Assembly (NCBI GenBank): GCA_002482535.1
Contig: DLGE01000001.1
Coordinates: 593,513-657,512, forward strand
DNA length: 64,000 bases
Direction: 5' to 3'
Source: Peptococcaceae bacterium UBA7702
GTDB taxonomy: Bacteria; Bacillota; Dehalobacteriia; UBA7702
Below, piece by piece: positions 49,786-58,337 of the stretch. A model generated the notes under the pieces. It did not search any database, was not told the DNA's origin, and worked only from the letters and a program-made list of their open reading frames with translations. The translations under genes were made by a program, and so were the position numbers. Position 1 is the first letter of the stretch, and each line of letters begins with the position of its first letter.

Positions 49786-50316
49786 TCAGCATTTCCAATC
49801 AATTTTTGCCGGATTTGCCTCGTTATCCACAGCAACGGCGCGAAGAGCGCCTTCCATACGTTCGCACTCTTTGGCAGCACATTGTTCTAGTTGCTCCCAG
49901 GTTGCCTCTGTCCCGAGGCGGTCATAAGCAACCGCCAGCGCACCGTAAAAGGCAAGCCCAATGCAGTGCCGCGCCGAATGGATCGTCGAAGCACATTGAC
50001 CGATTGCTCTGGCGGCAGCTTGCGCCACAGGATTTCCTTCCGCTTCGCGGGCAGTTGCATGGCAGGCGAGGATTGCCTTTTTCGCCTGGGGCAGTTTGAT
50101 CCCACCTGACAACCATTGGCGGGCGGCCTTCAGTGCGTTTTGCGGGCGCAAATCATTCGGGTAATCCTTGCGATACAGTGGCAATATTACCTGCTCGGAA
50201 TAATCAACTGCCCAATTTGCAAGCGTTGTTTTATTCTGTGTTTCAATCAATTTCATAAGCGACTGGATATACGGCGCGTTCCAATCGTTCAGCATTTTAC
50301 GGGGCTTTGGGCTCAT
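49786..50316 (-). CDS. Imm-5-like putative immunity-family protein
   Basis: A 176-residue all-helical protein behind GGAG. A-L-K-A-A-R-Q-W-L-S-G, A-C-H-A-T-A-R-E-A, A-A-R-A-I-G-Q-C-A-S-T-I-H-S-A-R-H-C and G-L-A-F-Y-G-A-L-A match the family annotated as putative immunity protein (Imm-5-like). No toxin gene is adjacent, so an immunity role is unproven. Last of a three-gene overlapping run with DUF2200 and DUF1801 genes. Confidence 0.75.
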   Translation of the reverse strand: MSPKPRKMLNDWNAPYIQSLMKLIETQNKTTLANWAVDYSEQVILPLYRKDYPNDLRPQNALKAARQWLSGGIKLPQAKKAILACHATAREAEGNPVAQAAARAIGQCASTIHSARHCIGLAFYGALAVAYDRLGTEATWEQLEQCAAKECERMEGALRAVAVDNEANPAKIDWKC

Positions 50317-50319
50317 ACT

Positions 50320-50673
50320 TCATGAACTCCTCAAAATCTTCTCCATTGGCTTACCTTTTGCCAATTCATCCACCAGTTTGTCAAGCCACCGGATCTTCTG
50401 CATGAGAGGATCTTGGATTTCCTCGACACGGTGCCCGCAAATCACACCTGAAATTTTGGTGGCATTGGGATTTATCTGCGGGGCTTCACTAAAAAAGGTT
50501 TCATAATCGATATTCTTCCGAATTTGCTCTTGCAAGCCGGAATCGTCATATCCCGTCAGCCAACAAATCACAGCGTCAACCTCAGATTTGGTGCGCCTTT
50601 TGCGCTCTGCCTTTTGGATCAGCAGCGGATAGACACTGGAAAACGCCATCTTATATACGCGCTCGTTTGTCAT
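50320..50673 (-). CDS. DUF2200 family protein
   Basis: A 117-residue protein behind AGGAACGATACTTT. M-A-F-S-S-V-Y-P-L-L-I-Q-K-A-E-R-K-R-R-T near the start, W-L-T-G-Y near 39, the F-F-x-x-A-P-x-x-N-P-N segment and I-C-G-x-R-V-E-E-I-x-D-P-L-M are the DUF2200 pattern. Function unknown. It overlaps the DUF1801 gene by 4 bp. Confidence 0.88.
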   Translation of the reverse strand: MTNERVYKMAFSSVYPLLIQKAERKRRTKSEVDAVICWLTGYDDSGLQEQIRKNIDYETFFSEAPQINPNATKISGVICGHRVEEIQDPLMQKIRWLDKLVDELAKGKPMEKILRSS

Positions 50674-51095
50674 AAAGTATCGTTCCTTTTCTTTTTCTGT
50701 TTCTGCTTTATTCTCCAGCGCACAATATCGGTGATGAGTTCATGGTCTATTGCCTTGTCCAGCGGCAGCTGAATTGCCCCCTTAGAAGTCTTGTATCCTG
50801 CAAGACGCTCCGCAAATGCGGACGTGGCTTCGCCACCGGGGTACAGCCCGATGTGTTTCTTGAACGCAGCGAAGTGGATGAGATTTTCATCCTGCCAAAA
50901 CGTCGGCATTTGCCAAGCGATTTTCTCTGCGGCTTCCGGCGCGGCGGCGCGAATGGTTTTGCGGATGCTTTGCAACAGAGGCCGCACATCCTCGGGTTGT
51001 GCCGCAATGTATTCGTCAATGCTCTTCGGTTTCACACAAAAGTGATCTTGCTCCGTGCTTTTAAATTCACGACCGCACTTCGGGCATTTCCACAT
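50670..51095 (-). CDS. DUF1801 (YdhG-like) protein with N-terminal zinc ribbon
   Basis: A 141-residue protein behind AAAAGGAG. Residues 1-20 form a half zinc ribbon (W-K-C-P-K-C-G-R...H-F-C). The rest is a YdhG/DUF1801 domain: Y-I-A-A-Q-P-E-D-V-R-P-L-L, I-A-W-Q-M-P-T-F-W, I-H-F-A-A-F-K-K-H-I-G-L-Y-P and I-Q-L-P-L-D-K. Often annotated as an iron chaperone-like fold; function unproven. Confidence 0.88.
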   Translation of the reverse strand: MWKCPKCGREFKSTEQDHFCVKPKSIDEYIAAQPEDVRPLLQSIRKTIRAAAPEAAEKIAWQMPTFWQDENLIHFAAFKKHIGLYPGGEATSAFAERLAGYKTSKGAIQLPLDKAIDHELITDIVRWRIKQKQKKKRNDTL

Positions 51096-51138
51096 GTAAC
51101 CATACTCCTTTTTCTTGTGTCGCTGATATCATCATTAT

Positions 51139-51753
51139 TTAACGTTGCAGATCAAATTCAATTTGCTTCTTTGATTTCTTATCCAATATTTCCCCCGTTA
51201 GCGCCTTTAGAATAAAGTTTTCCGCTTCATCTGTTTGCTGCTCTTTTCTTATGGCAAGCAGTACGTTCAAGATGTCGAGCAATAAGGGTTTACGCATGGT
51301 ATCCTTTATGGCCATTAGATCAAATGAAACGAGACGATCGGCTATTTTCCGGTTTAAGTTCGGTTTCAATGGCGCCACCTTACCCAATGATTGAATGCAC
51401 TGCCGTATTGTGATGGGCTTTTCGTCTTTCAAGAGTGCCAGATACTCGTCGATGGTATCCTCCATTCGGTTTTGTGAATCCCACCTGACATTTTCCGCCA
51501 CAAGCATAAGCCCGATGCTTCTCTGATAAGAATGATTATTCTTGAGCTTTTCGCGGAAAGTATCCCAAAATGGATAAACATCATTAAAAAGTTTTGATCT
51601 GTTCTGCAATAGGAGAAATGCCTGATACCGAATTTTGTCGTCTTTTAGGGACAGCCATTCTATAAGCTGCGGAATATCATCTTTATTGAGCGCCTTTGAC
51701 TCCTCCTGTAAATCGCTTTTGGGAATTGACATCATACGCTCTAATGTTATCAT
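51139..51753 (-). CDS. HEAT-like helical repeat protein of unknown function
   Basis: A 204-residue protein behind GGGAGATGAAAG. It is predicted to be all-helical, with repeating helix pairs such as I-P-Q-L-I-E-W-L-S-L-K-D-D-K-I-R-Y-Q-A-F and I-R-Q-C-I-Q-S-L-G-K-V, as in HEAT/SufBD-type repeats. No enzyme motif is visible. It probably serves as a binding scaffold. Confidence 0.65.
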   Translation of the reverse strand: MITLERMMSIPKSDLQEESKALNKDDIPQLIEWLSLKDDKIRYQAFLLLQNRSKLFNDVYPFWDTFREKLKNNHSYQRSIGLMLVAENVRWDSQNRMEDTIDEYLALLKDEKPITIRQCIQSLGKVAPLKPNLNRKIADRLVSFDLMAIKDTMRKPLLLDILNVLLAIRKEQQTDEAENFILKALTGEILDKKSKKQIEFDLQR

Positions 51754-51839
51754 CTTTCATCTCCCTATCAAACAAAATATAAATAAGCTTTCACCACAAA
51801 TTGGTATTTATCGCTGCAATTATATTATCATGGCCCTCC

Positions 51840-52154
51840 TCAGCTTTTCGGAGCAGGTGCTTTTACAATGATCAACTCCAAAGTTTCCTCATGCAGGTTT
51901 TTAACATTCATCTTCGTTTGATATGGGATTTTCAGCAAAGTGCCGGCCATGTATTCATGTATTTCCTGATCGTTCAAGCCGATGGAGAGCCTTCCGCGCA
52001 CAACAGTCATATACACATTCGAGTTGGAAAAATGCTCTGGCAATCCCTGCTCTTTGTTAAACACCATATGCAGATAGTGTAGATTATCATCGAAAACGAC
52101 CTTCTCGACAGTCTTCTCATTACCCCTTGACAATTTGAATATTTGCTCAACCAT
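51840..52154 (-). CDS. Cupin-domain protein
   Basis: A 104-residue single-domain cupin behind AAGGGAGG. L-P-E-H-F-S-N-S-N-V-Y-M-T-V-V-R-G-R-L-S near 38-57 corresponds to cupin motif 1, with a reduced metal-ligand set (one clear His), and I-P-Y-Q-T-K-M-N-V-x-N near 76 to motif 2, where the usual His is Lys/Asn. So metal binding is doubtful. Substrate or ligand unknown. Confidence 0.82.
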   Translation of the reverse strand: MVEQIFKLSRGNEKTVEKVVFDDNLHYLHMVFNKEQGLPEHFSNSNVYMTVVRGRLSIGLNDQEIHEYMAGTLLKIPYQTKMNVKNLHEETLELIIVKAPAPKS

Positions 52155-52299
52155 AAAATATACCTCCCTTTTTTATGATGTATTCATTTTACCATTCCAC
52201 TTCCCAAATCCATATCTATGCTGACGGCTCATTCCACAATTACACCTCTATTTATATTTGCAATATATAAGATGACAAGAGGAGTTTTCACATTACAAG

Positions 52300-52333
52300 A
52301 AAATAAAAAGGGAAAGCCGCCCAGCGGTTTTCC
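52300..52333 (-). terminator. Terminator of the 75-residue Cys-rich gene
   Basis: On the minus strand GGGAAAACCGC-TGG-GCGGCTTTCCC followed by TTTTTATTTT. Confidence 0.85.
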
Positions 52334-52341
52334 CATATCTG

Positions 52342-52569
52342 CTATTTTTTGACGCTTTGCTCCGCGATGATCTGCTTCGCCTGCTCAACCATGTTCGGAT
52401 AGAGCGAATTTGTCACATAATCCTTACCCACCGCGGAGGAAACCATAAACCGCGCACAACTTTCCCTGTCGTTTTCACAATACTTCTTGCGGTACATTGC
52501 TCCCAGCCCACTATCTATGGGCATTTTCTCATTGTAAAAAGGACAGGCGGCCAATTTTTCACACTGCAT
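52342..52569 (-). CDS. Small Cys-containing protein of unknown function
   Basis: A 75-residue protein behind AAGGAGTAAGAAGC. C-E-K-L-A-A-C-P-F-Y-N-E-K-M at the start and M-Y-R-K-K-Y-C-E-N-D-R-E-S-C-A-R-F near 25-41 give a C-x-x-x-C-P-F-Y...Y-C-x(6)-C set that may bind a metal or cluster. Similar short proteins occur in clostridia without a known function. Own terminator, no obvious partner. Confidence 0.72.
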   Translation of the reverse strand: MQCEKLAACPFYNEKMPIDSGLGAMYRKKYCENDRESCARFMVSSAVGKDYVTNSLYPNMVEQAKQIIAEQSVKK

Positions 52570-53133
52570 GCTTCTTACTCCTTATTCTATGTAATAATGA
52601 TCTGCTGTTAAGACGACGTTTTTTAACCGCCGTCTCAATGGCAAAGCACAGTTTCCTGACAAAAAAACATAGGATACACAGGACGTAAAGGGCAACCATT
52701 GCGGCGTGTTTTTATGTATGATGGCATATCATGGTCGTCTCACAGACATAGCGGTAAGCAAAATTCCCAATTAAATTATGCACGCTTCTTTTTTTATAGA
52801 CTACCATCAAATCACCAAATTGTCAATCCTGAATTTGTGACCTTTTTGGAAAAAACTCCTGTTTTACAGGGTGCAATAGGATGCTTCAGCAACACCGAAA
52901 CTGACGATGAAAATCTGTATCTTTGGTCATGTTTGATATTCCGTAATAAAGTTTCCGCGTGTTTTGCTTTGCTAATGATAACATGGCAGCTCTCCTTTTC
53001 AGTGTCTCACTTAAAGCAATGGTTGCCAAATAGAAAATTGAAGTGTGCAGATGCAACGGTATTATTTAAAAAATCATGAATACACTGTATCATATTATTC
53101 CCGTGTTTTTTACATGCTTTGGAGGGTTTATAA
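52570..53133. other. 564-bp stretch with little coding content, upstream of catalase
   Basis: No well-supported full-length gene. A plus-strand frame at 52699-53079 has no ribosome binding site or recognisable content. A very short minus-strand gene with a good site lies at 52886-52984 (separate entry). The DNA is AT-rich. The catalase start is preceded by GGAGGG, but no clear promoter was found. Confidence 0.4.
52886..52984 (-). CDS. 32-codon ORF, probable remnant of a larger gene
   Basis: ATG 52984 follows AAGGAGAGCTGCC. The product starts M-L-S-L-A-K-Q-N-T-R-K-L-Y-Y and ends F-R-C-C. The start resembles some small phage-type proteins, but this is a weak impression. It is likely a truncated or decayed gene. 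Confidence 0.3.
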   Translation of the reverse strand: MLSLAKQNTRKLYYGISNMTKDTDFHRQFRCC

Positions 53134-54549
53134 ATGTATAAGCATAACGAATGGTCTCAAACAGATAAAAAAGATACCCGGTATACAGAAGAAAAGCAAA
53201 ACATAACTTCTGCAGAAACAGAAAGTTCAGATGCGTCCCATTCCCAGACAGTAGGTGCTCGTGGCCCTGTTCTTGTACAAGACACCGTTCTGCATGAATC
53301 CTTGGAAACTTTCGTATTCTCCACCACGTTGCCACGGCGCATACATACAAAAGGATATGGCGCTTTTGGGTATTTTTACGTCACTCACTCAATGAGAGAA
53401 TATACCAAAGCCAGACTTTTTCAAACGCCCAATGAACAGGTACCGGTAGCGGTGCGTTTCTCTCTTGCTTCAAGCAATCAGGGGACGCCGGACACCTCCA
53501 GAAATGTGCGGGGATTCAGCACCAGATTTTATACCGATGAAGGAATTTTTGATTTGCTCTGCAATCATCTCCCTGTCTTCTTTGTACGGGACGCCATTCG
53601 TGTTCCGGACGTGATCAGCCATCTTTCTCCCTCTCCCGTGAATAATCTGGCGGATCCGGAACGGCTTTGGAGCCTGTTTGCCAAATATCCCGAGGCAACA
53701 AATATGCTGATATGGTTTTTTTCAGATTTAGGAACAGTCAAAAGCCTTCGCCATATCCCGGGTTATAGTGTCAGCACCTATGTCTGGCGAAATGCACAGG
53801 GTGTTCGCCACTATGTGAAATATCACTGGTACCCCATGGCAGGAACGGAGCACATTGACCAGCGGGAGGCCCAGTGGCTGGCATGTCAGGACCCAGACAT
53901 TGCAGGACGCGACTTATATGACAGTATAGCGCAAGGCAAGGCTGTCGAATACGAACTAAGTGTACAGCTGATGAATCCTGAAGATGAAAAGATACTGCCT
54001 TTTGATCCTTTGGATGATACCAAAGTATGGGATGAAGCCCAATATCCCCTTTTACCCGTTGGACGTATGGTTTTAAATCGCAATCCGGAAGATTATGCTG
54101 AACAGGTAGAAAAATTGGCCTTTGCTCCGGCAAATTTACTTCCCGGTCTGGAATTTTCAGATGACAAGGTACTGCAGGGACGTACCTTTATTTATTCAGA
54201 TGCACAACGTCACAGACTGGGCCCCGATTTTCGTAATATCCCCGTCAACAAACAGGCAAACTGGTCTCCTGCATCTATGGTGTCCAGTGGAAATGGCAGA
54301 TATGTCGCCGGTGAAATTATGCGTGCCGAAATCCCGAATCCGGACAATTTTACACAGGCGACTCAGAGATATGAATCTTTTTCTGCAACAGAGCAAAAGA
54401 ACCTTGCAGCTAATATTGCATCAGGCCTTATAGAGGCTCAACCCAATACACAGCACACTGTCTTAGGGCATTTAAAACAAGTTTCCCCTGCGCTTGCCGA
54501 GATGGTCAGAAATCAAATTCTTTTATATGCGGGTACAATGGGAAGATAA
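53134..54549 (+). CDS. katA: Monofunctional heme catalase
   Basis: A 471-residue small-subunit catalase behind GGAGGG. The distal His71 lies in R-R-I-H-T-K-G-Y-G-A-F-G-Y, Asn144 in L-L-C-N-H-L-P-V-F-F-V-R-D, and the proximal heme Tyr354 in R-T-F-I-Y-S-D-A-Q-R-H-R-L-G. It converts hydrogen peroxide to water and oxygen in the cytosol. The N-terminal region carries the usual extension with V-G-A-R-G-P-V-L-V-Q-D. Single gene with its own terminator. Confidence 0.96.
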   Translation: MYKHNEWSQTDKKDTRYTEEKQNITSAETESSDASHSQTVGARGPVLVQDTVLHESLETFVFSTTLPRRIHTKGYGAFGYFYVTHSMREYTKARLFQTPNEQVPVAVRFSLASSNQGTPDTSRNVRGFSTRFYTDEGIFDLLCNHLPVFFVRDAIRVPDVISHLSPSPVNNLADPERLWSLFAKYPEATNMLIWFFSDLGTVKSLRHIPGYSVSTYVWRNAQGVRHYVKYHWYPMAGTEHIDQREAQWLACQDPDIAGRDLYDSIAQGKAVEYELSVQLMNPEDEKILPFDPLDDTKVWDEAQYPLLPVGRMVLNRNPEDYAEQVEKLAFAPANLLPGLEFSDDKVLQGRTFIYSDAQRHRLGPDFRNIPVNKQANWSPASMVSSGNGRYVAGEIMRAEIPNPDNFTQATQRYESFSATEQKNLAANIASGLIEAQPNTQHTVLGHLKQVSPALAEMVRNQILLYAGTMGR

Positions 54550-54592
54550 TCCCCATTTTTGATTCTTCTGTATCAGTATTTTTTGTTGAAAA

Positions 54593-54637
54593 AAGGGGCA
54601 AAATCAAAGGTTTTTACTCTGATTTCGGCCCCTTCTT
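54593..54637 (+). terminator. Terminator of the catalase gene
   Basis: AAGGGGCAAAATCA-(13 nt)-TGATTTCGGCCCCTT followed by CTTC; good stem, weak T run. Confidence 0.6.
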
Positions 54638-54737
54638 CGCGTTCAAACTTATGTTGATATGACTGTCTGGAGTCTTGTAAAAAAGCAGTACACACGTCTC
54701 GCATGGCACGATAGGGTGCCTTGGTTTTTCAGTCCAC

Positions 54738-55955
54738 TTACGCTCTCATTGTAACTTTATCATAGCGACATGTCAAAAGGCGGCAGAAAATGGCGTTTAC
54801 CATCAGCGCAACACCCGACCAGAAAAACCAAGTGTTTACGCCAGCCGCTTCAGCAACCGGACCGGCAACCAGCAGACCGAACGGCATGGCAAGCGTCATG
54901 GCCGTCATCAAAAGTGAAAAAACCTTTCCCATCGATTCCGGGGGGGTGCTTTCCTGCACATAGGCCATAACCGGAACATTCATGAATGTTCCGGAGGAGC
55001 CGATGATAAAGCTGCATAGCGTAAAAATCCAGAACCCTCCGCTTGGCAGCGCGCCACCGATCAGCGTGGCGGCTCCCATGAACCCCATCGCCAAGGATGC
55101 CATGAGGAATCTCCTTTTCATGCCGCCCCATACCCCGATCACCAGAGAGGACAGCAGCAGCCCGGTGGCAAAAACAAATTCCACTACACCGTTGTGCCAA
55201 GCATCCCCCATGAAGTGGCTGCGCACCAGGAGCGGGAACAGAGAGCCCAGGGGCATGTAGAGAACGCTCATGACCAAGATGGGGAAAAAGACAGCCATCA
55301 AGGGCTTATTCGCCCGCATGGCGGCAAATCCCTGTTTCATGTCGGACCAAACCTTCGTTTTTTCACCCGTTTGCGGAAGGTCGGGAATCTTAACAAAGAG
55401 CAGGCAGATGATGGCAAACGCGGCGCCTAAAATATCCACTGGCATGATGGCGGCCATGGGCAAAACTGCCATGAGCGCAGCACCCAGCACGGGGCCGAGC
55501 ATATTGGATAAGGATTGGATCATATTCCCCCAGCCGCCGGCTTTTGTCAGCATCTCCGTGGGGACAAAGGTAGGGATCGCCGCCTGCATGGCCGGAGCGT
55601 GGAACGTATTGCCCACGCCGCGCAGAAACAGCACCGTGTAAATAAACCAAACGGGCGGCGTTGGCGTCATCAAAAACGCCGCGCCAAGCACGATACTGGA
55701 CAGCGCGACCAGTCCGTCGGCGGCGATCATCACCGTACGACGGTTGTAACGGTCCACCCATACCCCAGCAAAAGGGCCGATTAGGATATTGGGAAGAAAG
55801 CTGACGATGGACGCAATCGTCAAGGTAATTGCGGATTCCGTTTGAACCGTCAGCCACCAAATCACGGCGAACTGAACGGTGGCCGAGCCTAAAAGCGAAA
55901 AGGCCTGACCAGTATAGATCAAAACAAATTGTTTTTTCCATCGATTCATATCCAT
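54738..55955 (-). CDS. MFS efflux transporter, macrolide-efflux (Mef)-like
   Basis: A 405-residue, 12-segment transporter from ATG 55955, 9 bases after AAAGGAG; in-frame codons further upstream belong to the attenuator. It starts W-K-K-Q-F-V-L-I-Y-T-G-Q-A-F-S-L-L-G-S and has G-P-F-A-G-V-W-V-D-R-Y-N-R-R between segments 2 and 3, typical of the Mef/MFS_3 drug exporters. The upstream six-codon leader and terminator hairpin strongly suggest induction by a ribosome-targeting antibiotic. Substrate is inference. Confidence 0.85.
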   Translation of the reverse strand: MDMNRWKKQFVLIYTGQAFSLLGSATVQFAVIWWLTVQTESAITLTIASIVSFLPNILIGPFAGVWVDRYNRRTVMIAADGLVALSSIVLGAAFLMTPTPPVWFIYTVLFLRGVGNTFHAPAMQAAIPTFVPTEMLTKAGGWGNMIQSLSNMLGPVLGAALMAVLPMAAIMPVDILGAAFAIICLLFVKIPDLPQTGEKTKVWSDMKQGFAAMRANKPLMAVFFPILVMSVLYMPLGSLFPLLVRSHFMGDAWHNGVVEFVFATGLLLSSLVIGVWGGMKRRFLMASLAMGFMGAATLIGGALPSGGFWIFTLCSFIIGSSGTFMNVPVMAYVQESTPPESMGKVFSLLMTAMTLAMPFGLLVAGPVAEAAGVNTWFFWSGVALMVNAIFCRLLTCRYDKVTMRA

Positions 55956-55975
55956 AAAGGGAAATCTCCTTTTAT

Positions 55976-56013
55976 AAAAATAAAAAACGAACAACACATC
56001 AACGCGTTGTTCG
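55976..56013 (-). terminator. Attenuator terminator in front of the MFS gene
   Basis: On the minus strand CGAACAACGCGTTGATGTGTTGTTCG followed by TTTTTTATTTTT, ending 20 bp before the MFS start. Confidence 0.85.
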
Positions 56014-56078
56014 TGCAAAAAGACACAATTTTACAAGGAAATCCCGCAGTAAGGATACATTCCCGCAAAACCGTCTTT

Positions 56079-56119
56079 AAGCACAACAAAACAAGGCCCT
56101 GTTTACAAGGGCCACGCTT
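56079..56119 (-). promoter_or_regulatory. Leader stem-loop of the MFS attenuator
   Basis: An outer AAGC/GCTT pair surrounds an inner GGCCCT-(7)-AGGGCC stem on the transcript, between the leader peptide and the terminator. It resembles the regulatory stems seen ahead of msr/mef-type resistance genes. Confidence 0.6.
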
Positions 56120-56131
56120 AAAAATCGGATT

Positions 56132-56152
56132 TTACAGGAAAATGTAATACAT
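56132..56152 (-). CDS. Six-codon leader peptide MYYIFL of the MFS gene
   Basis: ATG 56152 follows GGAGGG with 6-base spacing; the peptide is M-Y-Y-I-F-L and then TAA. It closely resembles the MYLIFM leader of msr(D), where macrolide-induced ribosome stalling prevents formation of a downstream terminator. Supported by the terminator at 55976-56013. The matching arrest has not been shown for this sequence. Confidence 0.75.
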   Translation of the reverse strand: MYYIFL

Positions 56153-56173
56153 TCGTATCCCTCCGTTGTGGTT

Positions 56174-56202
56174 ATGATAGCATATTTTGATTGAAACCGC
56201 AA
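56174..56202 (-). promoter_or_regulatory. Promoter of the MFS leader
   Basis: On the minus strand -35 TTGCGG (56197-56202), 17-bp spacer, -10 TATCAT (56174-56179), 22 bp before the leader-peptide ATG. Confidence 0.55.
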
Positions 56203-56311
56203 GACGGAAACAATGCCGTTTCAGCAAAGACGATTCCAGAGTCGTTTCATGGGGCCGCGTAGAAAGACAGCTTATTCAAAGAATTCTTTTCCATAAACCA
56301 CGACAGTGACG

Positions 56312-56479
56312 AGGAAAAACCGAATCGCCGACATGAGCGATTTCCGGCGGGAACAGTCCACCTCCATTACGGAATACGACAAACCGCTTCTCCGGTGACT
56401 GATTAAAAAGGTTACAGTTTACAAGGATAATTTCACCGTGAAATTCAAGTCCGGAGTGACGGTGGATGTGGAGGAGTAA
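56312..56479 (+). pseudogene. 3' remnant of a large serine recombinase gene
   Basis: In one frame the sequence reads I-T-E-Y-D-K-P-L-L-R-stop-L-I-K-K-V-T-V-Y-K-D-N-F-T-V-K-F-K-S-G-V-T-V then D-V-E-E and a stop at 56477-56479. This is the usual C-terminal end of large serine recombinases of clostridial mobile elements, with an in-frame TGA where Arg is expected. The catalytic N-terminus and zinc domain are missing. It marks an old insertion next to the MFS gene. Confidence 0.75.
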
Positions 56480-56645
56480 GACTAATAAATAACTTCAAAA
56501 TATTGGAACTTTACTTTATATTATAAACATTATACGAAGTATGGAGAATGCTCTGGACTGCCCATTATTCCGCGTATATTGGGCAATTTTTCATATTATT
56601 TCAAAACGATGAATTCGGTTCGGGGATTCTTTGCAGTAACTCTTT

Positions 56646-58265
56646 TCATTCATCCAAAATAGGCGTACTATTCCGTCCAAGATTCAGCGCTTTGAGTAGA
56701 GCGTAATGCACACCATAAACAGATTTCAGTTTCACTTTTGGCTCCAGATGATAAATCTCTCTTTCACGATAGCAGAATCTAAAAAACTCTTTTCCATCCT
56801 GAGTTTTATCATAATAGCAAATCGTATTCAGGTCATAAAGTAATTGTAAAAAGTCATCAGGCGACAAGATTGCATCAATAAGTTCCATATTTCTGTCTGA
56901 AACCTGTTGCGTGTAATCTTTGTAAGAATTCGTATATTCTGTGTATGTAAACTTAGACTTTCCATTAAGAAATTGAAAGAAAAATAGTACGGTACTAAAC
57001 CCTTCTGGAGAAAATTTATGGAGACACCAATCTCGAGCTTCATCAATATAATAATTAGAAATTTCGTTTTGGGTATCATTATTATTAAAGTTTTCCAAGT
57101 CAGATTGCTTAGTTGTTTTCTCACATCTGGCTTGAATAGCTTTCATGATAGAAATGAAATCTCTCGGTCTGGAAAGCGAGAGTCGGAGACAGTCGATAAA
57201 AGAGTCATCATGAACTCGTTTTTGATAATTTGTGCTATCGGTAAACCAAGGAAAATAATAGTCCCAATACGCATCCTCGGGCAATCCTTCGTTATGATAA
57301 GAAAGCAGATTATTACACAGATTAAACAACGCTGAAGTTTTATAATTTTCATATGTTGTACGCCAATCTAAAAGAACACTATTATCTCGAACTTTATTTG
57401 CCTGATTGTGAAGGGCAAGCTGTGGAAACATATCCGTTCTAATTGATAGTACAACTTTTAAAAAGCCGTCAGATTCAGGCATCGAACGAAACACGGATGT
57501 ATTTACTTCCCAAATTGCGGTTGCCAATCCTTGTATGCATGCTTTATACTCACTGTCTGCAAGATCATCGATTCTTATATCAATGCTGTCTATAAATAAA
57601 AATTTATTTTTTTTAATTTTAAGTCTACAAAATGCCTCGCTAAACCGTCTTTCCATATCTAAAAGATTGTTTTGAAATTTTTGCAAAGTTTTTTCGTTGC
57701 TGATTCGTTGGCTGGCAGAAGCTTTCAGATTTTCCTGAAGGCCCAACGCCGCAAAATTTATGCCAGCTTCACCAGAACAAGCATTATCAAAAATGTATTT
57801 AAAAGACGTAGCAATTTCGGGTATAAATGCATTGTCATAGTAGCTGTCAATGCTATCACTCAAAGCTTCAAATTGTGCAGACCTTTTAGGACCGAATGCT
57901 GTTATATCCTGCTTGTTAATTAGCTTAGACATGATCATAAGCAAAATAATCTTCCAAACACGAGAGTAATCTGACAACTGCAAAAAGCCCAATTTTCGTA
58001 AATTCATAAATACTTTATAATCTGTGGATTCCAAATTAACGACATTAGATTGCGTATTTCTATACTCATAATTTTCAAGAAAAACGGCATATGCAGTTTT
58101 TCCCGTTCCCTTGTCACCAATCAAGAAATAAGTGTCTTCACGCATTAAACGCTCAAGTTTTTCGTCCTTTACAAATACAGATAAAAAAAATTCACGATAT
58201 TTTCGACTGTTGCGATAATTGGATGCATCACCATAGCCAAAATCCAAGTCAGATATTTTTTTCAT
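56646..58265 (-). CDS. P-loop ATPase of the Sll1717 family (possible defence protein)
   Basis: A 539-residue protein behind ATGGAGGTATATT. Walker A is I-G-D-K-G-T-G-K-T-A near 48-57; a likely Walker B is F-L-F-I-D-S-I-D near 222-229, followed by L-S-I-R-T-D-M-F-P near 276. The C-terminal half (about 330-539) is helical and Tyr/Phe-rich without a motif I know. The layout fits the Sll1717-type STAND/KAP-like ATPases often found singly in mobile and defence islands. The gene is much AT-richer than the ParA module beside it. Function unproven. Confidence 0.7.
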   Translation of the reverse strand: MKKISDLDFGYGDASNYRNSRKYREFFLSVFVKDEKLERLMREDTYFLIGDKGTGKTAYAVFLENYEYRNTQSNVVNLESTDYKVFMNLRKLGFLQLSDYSRVWKIILLMIMSKLINKQDITAFGPKRSAQFEALSDSIDSYYDNAFIPEIATSFKYIFDNACSGEAGINFAALGLQENLKASASQRISNEKTLQKFQNNLLDMERRFSEAFCRLKIKKNKFLFIDSIDIRIDDLADSEYKACIQGLATAIWEVNTSVFRSMPESDGFLKVVLSIRTDMFPQLALHNQANKVRDNSVLLDWRTTYENYKTSALFNLCNNLLSYHNEGLPEDAYWDYYFPWFTDSTNYQKRVHDDSFIDCLRLSLSRPRDFISIMKAIQARCEKTTKQSDLENFNNNDTQNEISNYYIDEARDWCLHKFSPEGFSTVLFFFQFLNGKSKFTYTEYTNSYKDYTQQVSDRNMELIDAILSPDDFLQLLYDLNTICYYDKTQDGKEFFRFCYREREIYHLEPKVKLKSVYGVHYALLKALNLGRNSTPILDE

Positions 58266-58337
58266 AATATACCTCCATTTTCAGTCTATAATTATTAATT
58301 ATTGAACTGCGCATTATTGCTATAACAAGTAGCTGCA

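Noticed and set aside
49669..51215. Several plus-strand frames opposite the Imm-5/DUF2200/DUF1801 genes
   Set aside because: All are shadows of well-supported minus-strand genes.
52699..53079. 126-residue plus-strand frame before catalase
   Set aside because: No ribosome binding site, odd composition and no domain; probably non-coding or a remnant.
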